A DNA stretch of 42,948 nt from a virus, in IMG/VR virus record IMGVR_UViG_3300017782_000043, positions 1-42,948 of that record. One strand, 5' to 3'. The notes beneath the pieces are model-generated. The model searched no databases and was not told the DNA's origin. It was given only the letters and a program-made list of their open reading frames with translations. The position numbers and the translations under genes were made by a program. Positions 17,044 through 27,100 of this stretch are shown piece by piece (position 1 is the stretch's first letter; the number at the start of each line of letters is the position of its first letter).

Positions 17044-18306
17044 ATGGCAGGTTTAATTCCAGATTTAGATGATTACACTAACACTACACCATCAGGAGGA
17101 GCAGGCTCAGGAGGTACTTCTACCGCAGGTCAAGGAACAGGTTATGGTACATCTGATTGGGAACCTGATTCTAATACATTAACTACATTAACTGCTGACC
17201 AAATTGCAGAAGGTTATGGCTTAGACCCTAATGAATATGCAGATTACTTTCAAAGCTTTGACGGATGGAAAGGCAATTTTGCACAAGAGCAATTTGATAT
17301 AGATTCTGATAGCTTAGGTGCTAAAAAAGATTATGAAGTTGCAAGTTTACAAGGTCAAGCTGACACATTACAATTAGAATCGCAACAAGCAGGACAAACA
17401 TTATCTGATACTTTATCTTCTAATATTATGCAATCTTCTGATGCTTATGCTGATACAATGGCTCAGATGGTAGACGCACAAGCTAGTAGTTTAATGGGTG
17501 GAGCAAGTACAAGAGCCGCTAGAACTATGGGTGCAAGAGCAAAAGAGAAAACTGACTTAGCAGGAAGTGGTGCTAATGTTAATTATGGTGCGACTACCGC
17601 TAGAATTGACCAAGCTTTAAATGACATAACTAGGCAAACTGATTATATTACAGACCAATATACTCGTGATGAAGCATCATTGGCACTAGATAGAGATTAT
17701 ACAATTAGAGGAGAAGTAGAACAATTTAAAAATGAAATATATGATACTTTAGGAATACTAGGTACTGAAGGTGCATTTGATGGAGAAGATAAAACTACAA
17801 GTGATTGGATAGATGAGATAACGTCAGGTACAAAATGGAGTAAAGGTGATTTTAATAGCGATGATTATGATGACGATTTCTTACAATGGTTTGCTCAAAA
17901 TGAAAGTTCAATAGATAAAAGTTTATTCGATGATAGTGGCGAAGAAGTAAGAAGAGCATACAATGACTACAAAAGAGGTGCTGAAGCAGGTTCATCAACA
18001 AAGACATGGTGTTGCACAGCAGCTGAAGGAACAGGTCATTTAAGTAAATATCAAACTGCAAGGTTAGGAATGTGGCATAAACAACAAAGTCAAATATGGC
18101 AAGATGGTTATCATGTATGGGGAAAAATTATCGCAGACTATTTAGTATGGAGATTTGATTGGGCAGGTAGATGGACTAAGGCTTTCTATAGGGCTAAAGT
18201 ACTTAAGAAACCGACAAAACAAAGCACAGGAGCGATTTTATTTATCGCACCGATGTCATACTTGATTGGGAGTTTAATTAGCGTTTATAAAAGGATTATG
18301 AGATGA
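17044..18306 (+). CDS. Internal/tail virion protein with C-terminal CC motif domain
   Basis: A 420-residue protein with AGGAG upstream. Residues 1-65 are Gly/Ser/Thr-rich and disordered, and 75-235 form a helical Ala/Gln-rich region ('QADTLQLESQQAGQTLSDTL', 'GGASTRAARTMGARA'). Residues 318-390 contain 'TWCCTAAEG' (C323, C324) and a Trp/Tyr-rich helical stretch, resembling a domain with a Cys-Cys motif that I recall at the end of other phage structural proteins. The last residues include a hydrophobic helix ('ILFIAPMSYLIGSLISVY'). It is probably an ejected or tail-core protein. Its stop overlaps the next start by 4 bases. Confidence 0.5.
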   Translation: MAGLIPDLDDYTNTTPSGGAGSGGTSTAGQGTGYGTSDWEPDSNTLTTLTADQIAEGYGLDPNEYADYFQSFDGWKGNFAQEQFDIDSDSLGAKKDYEVASLQGQADTLQLESQQAGQTLSDTLSSNIMQSSDAYADTMAQMVDAQASSLMGGASTRAARTMGARAKEKTDLAGSGANVNYGATTARIDQALNDITRQTDYITDQYTRDEASLALDRDYTIRGEVEQFKNEIYDTLGILGTEGAFDGEDKTTSDWIDEITSGTKWSKGDFNSDDYDDDFLQWFAQNESSIDKSLFDDSGEEVRRAYNDYKRGAEAGSSTKTWCCTAAEGTGHLSKYQTARLGMWHKQQSQIWQDGYHVWGKIIADYLVWRFDWAGRWTKAFYRAKVLKKPTKQSTGAILFIAPMSYLIGSLISVYKRIMR

Positions 18307-21173
18307 GTAATAATAAATATTTAAGTATGATTCAAGGGCAACAATCAGGGCTAAGTATATCTGATTTAATAATGAAAGGCGTAGCTAACGAATTTGTTAA
18401 AAGTCTTTTTGATGATGATACTGTAACTGACCAACAAAAATTAGATATATCAATTGAAAAAAATCTAGAAAGTAGAGAGGCTAAAAATATTTCAGCTTCT
18501 AATAGTGCTAATACAAACTATATAAATGCTGCTGAAACATATCAACTTAGATATAAATCTGATATGCAAAATATTGCCGATGGTATATTAAAGAATACTA
18601 CTGACTACAGAGATAAAGATGGTAATATTGATTATACAAAACAAATTGTTGATTTAAATAAGCAGTTAGATAACTATAGTAACAACTTTCTTAAGATGTT
18701 TGGAGATGATAAAGGAAACTTTGGAAATTATAATTATAGAGGGTTAAGTGAAGATGGAAAAGAAGAACTTTTTCAAGGTCAAGATGAGTTTAGTGGAGGA
18801 ATAGCAAAAGGTATATATAATCAAATTAACAATCATGCAAAAGCAGAAAAAATAAAAGCTTCTTCTAGAAATAATTTAAATAATACATATCAAGATGTTA
18901 ATAATGCTTTACAAAAGTTACCTGATGCAGAATTAGATTATAAAGGTTTAGGGAATAAAGGAAGCGTTTTAGATATTATAGACAAAATGGAAAAGAGTCT
19001 TGCAGAAAGTCAATCTGCAAATATAGCTATCCCTAGTGGTTTAGAAAGTAACTTTAAGAAAATACAAGAGCAGAGAGCGGCGTTAGAAAGAGCAAGCAAG
19101 TTTGATGTTAAGGATACAATAGGGCTTCAATTGAACCCTAAGCTAGGAACTTTACCTTTCTTACTAGAAGATGCTGAAGTTGAAAACTTAAAAGGACAAG
19201 AAAAGAAAGACTATGAAGCTTTAAAAGGAAGGTTGATGGTTGATGGGAAAGGCATAGCTATAAAAGATGTAGCTAATGAAGTAGATAAATTGATAAGAAA
19301 TGGTGGCGTAGCACAAGTTAGACAAGCAAACTTTTTAATGGATAGATTGCTTCCGGGTGCAGACTTATCTAATAAGACTTTAATTTTAAAAAGACAAGAA
19401 CAAGATGCAATTAAAAAACAAAAGCTAGGTATTATAAATGAAAATAGAAACTCTCAAGTTGTTTCTCAAAAATCTAATTCTGCCTTTATAGCGGGATTTT
19501 TAAACGAAGAAGCACAAATTACAGATGAAGGTATAATATTTAGTAGTAAGCAAAGAGTAAGTGATGCACAAAAGACTAGAGGTCTAGCTATAGAAGAGTC
19601 TTCCAATCCTGCAGTTGTTCAAGGAGTAAATAATTTAAAACATTTATTACAACCCTTAAATAAAAGAAGTACTACTAGTATTGATTTTAACGCTACAGAT
19701 GAAGAAATGATAATGTTGAATAAAGCTGCTCCTGAAATGGCTAAAATGATAATGTTTGGATTAACAGATGACCAAGATATAAATAATACATTCTTAACAG
19801 ATGGAAAAGTTAAGTATGGATTTAATTATCAAGGTGAAGCGAAAGGTGTTATAGACATAAACAACTTACAGGGAGACGATATAGAAGGCTTTACAAGGTT
19901 TATGATGGAAGATGTAGAATTAGCAGGTCAAAGAGGACTATCAAATACTTCTAATAATAAAGCTTTTTGGAATAGTTTATATCTAGGTAAAGGAAATGAA
20001 ACATCAGGATTTAAAATGGAAGATAATCCATCTCTATCAGGTGTTGAAGGTAAAATATTTAGAGGTTTTAATGAAATGATGTCTTTGAAGTATGGTAATG
20101 TAAAAGGCATGAAAAACTATAACTCTCAATTATCACATGTACAAAAACAAATAGAAGAGGTAGAAAATGATACAAATAATTCCAATGTGGGAAAAAATAA
20201 AGTTGTTCAGCAAAGCGATAAAAGTTCTAAAGATGGCAAAAAAACTAAAAAAGAAGAAAAAGTAAATCCATTTGAAGATAAAACAAGAATAATACAATCA
20301 CCTGCTCTATTAGAAGAAAAGGGTGATTTATCAGAAACAGGTTTAGAGTTAAAAAATATAATAGGCAAGTATGAAGATTTAAGAAGTGGCAATCCTCAGA
20401 TAGTAACAATATTAGAATCTTTAGATAAGATAGAAGATATATCTAAAAACTCTTTAAGAGAAAAAGGATACCACGATAAAGGATTAAAAGAAGCTTTAGG
20501 TTCAGATGTTTCTTTAGGGATTACTGAAATAAAATCAGGTTTTAACGCTGAAATGGACATAGCTAGAAAAGTATATGAAAATGCTAAAGGTATGGGATTG
20601 ACAGGATGGTATTCTAACATAGGTGATTCAGCAGACGCAGGTATGAGAATACTAAATGACTTAGAGAAAAATGGTGAGAAAAGTAAATACAATAATTCTA
20701 AGTTAAATACATTGTTAGGACAATATTTACAGACCAAAAAAGATACTAATGATGTTTTAAAACCTTTAGTAGAGTATACTAATAAAAGACAATTTATGAG
20801 GAAAAGTAATCCTGATAGTTTTAGACCAACTATGATGGGAGGTTCTAATATGTTGGGAACTTCTCAACTTATGATGAAGGGCGATGTACAAAGAAATGAA
20901 GCTTTAGGTGAAGATATGCAATACTTTATGACAGGTGGTCAAAGATTACAAGATGATAAAACAATTTTAACAGACCAATTAATGAAATTACGAAAAGACC
21001 CTAAAAATAATGTTGATGAAATTAGAGATACATTTGTTAAATTAAATCAAGAACGAACAGCCAAGCGTAAACAATTTGATTATCAAGCTAGTGAGTTAGA
21101 TATGATTGAAGAAGACGCTTTAGCAGTTTTGGATGAAATAATGAATGAAACTACATTAGCAACCAATCCGTAA
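18303..21173 (+). CDS. Large internal virion protein candidate
   Basis: A 956-residue Lys/Asp/Asn-rich protein, mostly helical with several coiled-coil stretches (for instance around residues 50-200 and 610-680). A strongly charged Lys/Ser linker lies near residue 640. No enzymatic motif is recognised. Size and position, directly before the giant enzyme-bearing gene and after the Gly/Ala-rich and CC-motif proteins, match the middle core protein (T7 gp15 position) of podovirus ejectosomes. The function is inferred from context only. Confidence 0.5.
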   Translation: MSNNKYLSMIQGQQSGLSISDLIMKGVANEFVKSLFDDDTVTDQQKLDISIEKNLESREAKNISASNSANTNYINAAETYQLRYKSDMQNIADGILKNTTDYRDKDGNIDYTKQIVDLNKQLDNYSNNFLKMFGDDKGNFGNYNYRGLSEDGKEELFQGQDEFSGGIAKGIYNQINNHAKAEKIKASSRNNLNNTYQDVNNALQKLPDAELDYKGLGNKGSVLDIIDKMEKSLAESQSANIAIPSGLESNFKKIQEQRAALERASKFDVKDTIGLQLNPKLGTLPFLLEDAEVENLKGQEKKDYEALKGRLMVDGKGIAIKDVANEVDKLIRNGGVAQVRQANFLMDRLLPGADLSNKTLILKRQEQDAIKKQKLGIINENRNSQVVSQKSNSAFIAGFLNEEAQITDEGIIFSSKQRVSDAQKTRGLAIEESSNPAVVQGVNNLKHLLQPLNKRSTTSIDFNATDEEMIMLNKAAPEMAKMIMFGLTDDQDINNTFLTDGKVKYGFNYQGEAKGVIDINNLQGDDIEGFTRFMMEDVELAGQRGLSNTSNNKAFWNSLYLGKGNETSGFKMEDNPSLSGVEGKIFRGFNEMMSLKYGNVKGMKNYNSQLSHVQKQIEEVENDTNNSNVGKNKVVQQSDKSSKDGKKTKKEEKVNPFEDKTRIIQSPALLEEKGDLSETGLELKNIIGKYEDLRSGNPQIVTILESLDKIEDISKNSLREKGYHDKGLKEALGSDVSLGITEIKSGFNAEMDIARKVYENAKGMGLTGWYSNIGDSADAGMRILNDLEKNGEKSKYNNSKLNTLLGQYLQTKKDTNDVLKPLVEYTNKRQFMRKSNPDSFRPTMMGGSNMLGTSQLMMKGDVQRNEALGEDMQYFMTGGQRLQDDKTILTDQLMKLRKDPKNNVDEIRDTFVKLNQERTAKRKQFDYQASELDMIEEDALAVLDEIMNETTLATNP

Positions 21174-21185
21174 AGACTAATTTAA

Positions 21186-24100
21186 ATGAGTCAATATAAG
21201 TATTCTATAGATGAGTTTGCGCAGTTTATCAGAGATGATTTTGACGACTACGATTTATCAGGATACGATAATTTACAACTAGTACAGGACTACTTTTCCA
21301 ATAGACCTGAAGACCCCAATTTAGAATATATAGATGCTCCTGAAGATTTACTTTTTCCTACGGCAGTAGAAGAAGAAATTAAACAAATAGAGCAAGAGGA
21401 GATTGCACAACCTCAAGAAGATTCTCTATATAAAAAAGCAGATAATACAGTTAAGTCTCTAACTTACGAAAGAGCAAAACAGGCATATGAGATGCAAGGT
21501 GCAGACGCTGCTGCTGGATTTTGGAAACAATTAGGATTTAATATACAATCTAGTATGCGTTCAGTTCCGGGTGCAGTTGTAGGCATGGTAGGATGGGGAG
21601 CAAATGAACTAGGTTTAGATGACGATAGTAACATTTTAGAGAAAGCTGAAGAACTTAGAAAATGGGGACACGATTGGACACAAGAAACAATAGAGAATGA
21701 TTTAGAGTTACAAGCTTTACAATTATGGAATGAAGATGAGCCTGTAACATTCTTTGGAGAAGATAAAAACTTCTACGATAAAGATGTATTTATAAGAGGT
21801 ATGGCTAGTGCGTTACCTTCAATGGTTGAGATGACAGGAATGAGTCTTTTAGGTGGAGGAATATCAGGTCTAGGCTACGCATATAAAGGTATAAGAGCAG
21901 GTACAACTGCTATGAAAGCATTTAATAATGCTAGAAGATTTGGTAAGCTACAAAAGGGTATGAATATTGGGGGAGTAGTTACGGGTATAGGACTAGAAGG
22001 TAGTGAGACTTGGAACACTGCTATGGAGTATGGTAAAGAACAAGGTATGACTACTGAGGAAGCTGCTAGGACTGCAGGTGTAGCTACTATGATAGCTGCT
22101 CCAATAAAAGGTAGTCTAGAATACTTTGGATTTAGTCGTATGGCAGGTGCTATGGGATTAAATAAAGTTGGGGCTAGAGAATTAGATAGAATTATATCAG
22201 GTAAGTCAGTACAAAATGCTCTCATTAAGGGTGGTATAAAAGGATTAGAAAATTCAGTTACTGAAGGAATGACTGAGTGGGGTCAGTTTATGACTGATGC
22301 TATGGTTCAGCAAGGGTATAAAGAAGGCTTTGGCAACAATATGGAAGAGTATTTTAGTAATGCTAAGAAGGTTGTAGTTGAAGAAGGTTGGAGCGCAGGT
22401 GCTAGAGAAAGTATGTATGGAGGTTTCTTACTAGGTGGAGGTACAGGAGTAGTAGGAGGAGTAAGACAAGGATTTGGTGCATACACACCTGAAAAGTTTG
22501 CTAATGATTTAAAACAATTAGATGAAGCAGCTGACGCTAAGATACAAGAAGACCCTGAGAAGTTAGCATACTATGAAAATCTTCGTGAAGGTGGTTACTA
22601 TAAATATTTAACTAAAGCTATTGAGGGCTTAGATGAAGAACAGAGAAAATCTTTTTTTGCTAAAGCTGAAGAAATATATGAGCCTAGAGGATTTGACGAA
22701 ACTGACAATGAAGAAAAAGTATCTAAAGTACCTACACAAAAATTTGTACAAGATGTAGATAGTGAGAATGAAAATTTAAAAACATATGCTAGAGGTTTAA
22801 TTAGAACTGAAGAACGTAGTCCCGTAGGCGATACTAGTAAACTACCTAAAGAACAAAAAGATTTATTTGATGCTTTAAAGAATATTGATGATGCTCCTAT
22901 GGAGGAAAAAGCAGTATTGTTTATTAAACAAGGTGGGGATAAAGCATTACAGGCAGTTGCTTCATTAGAAAAAAATGAACAAGATGCTTTTAATATAGCA
23001 GTCTTAAAAGGTATAAAAAAGAAAGGTGGCTTATCAGCAGGTTATGATGTAGTAAAAGCTAATCCTTTGCAAAGAGCATTAACTGTAAAGAAGTTTGCAG
23101 AAAAAGGTGAACTAACAGAAAGCACAAAGACAGATGTTGGTGGTCAAGAGTCAGAATTAAAATTTGATTTAGATACTAAAGAATTAGAAGCTATATACTC
23201 AGGTCAAGATGTTACTGATGCTGAGATAATGCAAACCTTAGAAGAAGCTAATGTAGAACCTGAAAATATAGAAGCAGGGTTTACTGAAGATGAGATAGAA
23301 CAAGCCCTAGCTGAAGCAGGCGAGAAACAAGTACAAGCACAAAAGGAACAGAAAGAAGAAACTAAAGCAGTAGATGAAGTAGATTTAAGTACATTACCTA
23401 CTAATTTAGGAGGCTTATCTCAAGAGCAACAAGATGAAGCAGCAGCTTTATTTGAAAAGCAAACAAAAGACAAATCTAAAAAAGAAGTTAGGCAAGAAAA
23501 ACTTGCAGAGATAGAAAAAGAGTTAAGTGTTGATGAGCAAGTACAAGAAAAAGAAATACCTATTGTTAATGATGAGAATATTGAAAAGCCACCTAGTGTT
23601 GAAGTAAGTAAGCTTGGTGTAAAGAAAATTAAAGGTGAGCCTAAAGAAGGTGTTGATAAATTAAAAACTAATGTTCAAAAAGTAATGGATGAAACTGAAG
23701 GAGTCACCTTAAAGAGTGGACATAAATCAGTTTGGTTTGGAGAGGTTGATTATTCTTACAAGGGAGCAAGTCACAAAGCAAAGAAGATGCCTGAATTAAT
23801 GAAAAAACTTCAGGCTAGAGTAGAAAAATCATTAGGATTAGAAGAGGGTTATTACAACTCTGTTCTTATGAATACTTTACCTAAAGGCGCAGGTATAAAT
23901 CCTCATTCAGATGCAGAAAGTATCTTCTTAGATAAAAATAAAGAGATAGGCTCTGTAGGTGTGCTATCATTAGGTGGTACTACTGTTATAGATATAATAG
24001 ATAAAAAGACTAATAAGATTGTAGAGCAGATAGAAATTGGGGAAGGTGATATATATGAAATGCCTGCAGGTAAATTCCAAAATGCGTACTTACATGGAGT

Positions 24101-27100
24101 TGGTGCATCTAATGAAGACAGAGTTAGTCTTACATTTAGAAAGACTACTGCTAAGGCTCAACCAAAAGCACCTAAGAAAGAAGTAGTAAAGGAAAAAGAA
24201 GGTACTATAGGAGCAAATATATCTGAAGCATTATTTGGTGCTACTACAGGAACTCCTAAAAAAATTGATAAGAAAAAGACTGAAGAAGTAAATAAAAAAG
24301 AAGTAAGTTCTAAGAAGAAGATTGAAATAATCGAAGAAAAACCAAGTTTGCTCTCGGCTTCGACACCCCCTTCTACAAACCAAGACCAAAGTGCAGACCT
24401 CCAAGCATCGAAGTCGGGAGCAGTCCCCATTGTTCGGGACAAAACAAATAGAAAAGTAGTCTTGGATAATGGTGTAGAGATACAATATAACAATGACCAA
24501 CAAACAGGCTATGATAAGCTTATGGATTGGGCATTAAATAGAGATGGTCATTTTGCATTGCAAGGGTACGCAGGTACAGGTAAGTCTACATTACTTAACG
24601 ATGTAATAGAGGAAGTAAAAGCTAGGACAAATAAGCCTGTAATGATGCTTACTCCTACTCATAAAGCAAAGACTGTGTTAATAAGAATGGGTAACCCTGA
24701 TGTTGATACTATTGCTTCTGCTTTTGGATTAAGACCTAAAGGATATAAGGGAGAATATGTACCTACCCTAGACCCTCAAACAGGAAAAATTGTAGTTCCT
24801 GAAAAGACTGCTGAAATTAAAGGTGGTTATATGATTATAGATGAGTCTTCTATGATTAATGATAATCTATTATCACAAGCTTTAGAAGTGTTAGAGGAAT
24901 TACAGATTAAAGCAGTATTTGTAGGAGATGGTAAGCAATTAGCACCCGTTAAACAAAATCATTCTAGTGCGTTTAAACCAAACTTTTTTGCTAGTAGAAA
25001 TACATCATATGCTTCACATGAATTAACTATGGTAGAAAGACAAGCTACTGATAATCCTTTGTTTGAAATATATACAGAGTTAAGAAATAAGATTGGTAGT
25101 TTGCAATGGGAAGGTAGTGTATCATTTGGCTTAGGTAAGCTAAGACAGATATTTGATAAAAAAGGTAAAGCTACTACTTGGTTTGCTAATAGAAATGATA
25201 GGAACGAAGGTTATGCAGTTACGCAACTTGAATCATCTTTTTTAGACCAAGCATTTAAATATTTTAGATTAGACGCTTATAAAAAAGACCCTAACAATAC
25301 AATTATAACGACAGGTACACATAAAAGAGTAGCTTATTTTAATAATGAAATTAGAAAAAGACTTTATGAGAAACAGCACAACGAACAAATAGTTGTAGGT
25401 GAATTTTTAATGCCTAGTGATACAAGAGGTAATCAAAAATATGCTGATAATGGTTCTATTACTAGTGGAACTCCTATGGAAGTTCTTGCAATAGAAGAAA
25501 AAACAAAAAGTGTTAATGGTGTTGAGATAGCAATATTAGAAACAACTGTTAGAGATGGTATTGATGAAAATGGACAAGACATAGGGCTAAGAACAATACC
25601 AATTGTTAAAAATACTAAGCCTAGACAATATAAAAGTGCGTATTCTGAGCAACGAAGAGATTTAAATGATACAAATAAATATTATTTAAATGCTAATGAA
25701 GATTATGTAAAAGTAAGAAAACAATTAGAGCTAAACTATTATAAAGCACAAGATAGAGAAGAAAAGAGAAGAGCAAAAATGGCTCTAGATGAGTTTAATA
25801 AAAACTTTATATATCAAGGCATATATTTTTATGTTACTCCTAAAGGTCAAGCAGTTTTTCAAGATGATGATGTAACAATAGATTATGCTTATGCAGTTAA
25901 TATACACAAGATACAAGGTTCTACTTATGAAAATGTATTTTATGATGAATTAGGAACTCATAATCATTTATTAGCAGGCTTATATAAAGAGAATCTAAGA
26001 AAATTTGTTGAATCAAATTATAATGGAAGAGGTGTAACAGATTTTGACAAAGCAGTAGTATATAACAATAGAGATAGAATGGCTTACACTGCCGTTACAA
26101 GACCTACAAAGAATTTATTTATTTTTAGACCTGCTAAGCTAGGAAGCTTTACATCAAATCCTATTCAGAAGAAAATTGATATGGCTGATATGCCTGACCA
26201 ATTTGAGTATCAAAAAGATATAAGTAAAGACGTACCTCTAGTTTCTGAAAAGCCTATTGAGTTTAATCAGATATTAGAAAAGCTACAAAAAGACTTTCCT
26301 GAAATAAGTGTTCAGGGTTTAGAAAAAGTATTAGCTACAGATGGAAGAGAAGTTGTTGGTAGAGCGATGGGTATGTTAGCACAATGGTCTAAAAGTAAAG
26401 CAACTTTAGATACAGTACCTCACGAGTATGCTCATATTTACCTCAATATGTACCGAAATACTGCGATTGTTAAACAGGGCATAAGCAAGTTTGGTAATGA
26501 AGATTTAGCTGATTATATGGGCTTATATTATCAAGACAGGATGACAGGTTCTTTGGGAAAAAGATTCGGTATGTGGGCAAAGCAATTTTGGTTAAAGATT
26601 AAAAAGTTGCTAGGTGCAAAAATGTCTGAACAAGATGTTAAAGATTATTTAGCAGGTGCTTTCTTTTCAGGTAGAAAATTAGGTAGTCCTTCTGCTTATA
26701 AAAATAATAAGTGGGAATGGATGAATGATGAAGCACATAATGAACCTGAGTATCAAGATTTACAAGAAGAAGATATAGGTTTTAATCCTGCTGATAGGGC
26801 AACACTATCATTTTTTCAAAGAGAGATGAAAATAAGGATTACAAAAGATGACTATGGAGTTATACAAGAATTAGCAAGAAAAAATAATTCGTATGATTCT
26901 TTTTATGAGCAATTCAAAGCACTAATACAAGCTAAATATGACACTAAAGCTTTTGAGTTTACAGGTGGGCAAAAGAAAAACTTTGATAAATGGTTAAAAC
27001 AAACATGGCATAAATCTGCTAGTAAAGTTCCTAATTGGAATGGTCAAAGAGGTCTTATAAATCTAGAAGCAGTCAGAACAAACGATGGTAAACACATTTC

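Noticed and set aside
24158-24503. Two minus-strand ORFs over the GC-rich insert
   Set aside because: Antisense shadows of a well-supported protein with clear domains on both sides; no start signals.
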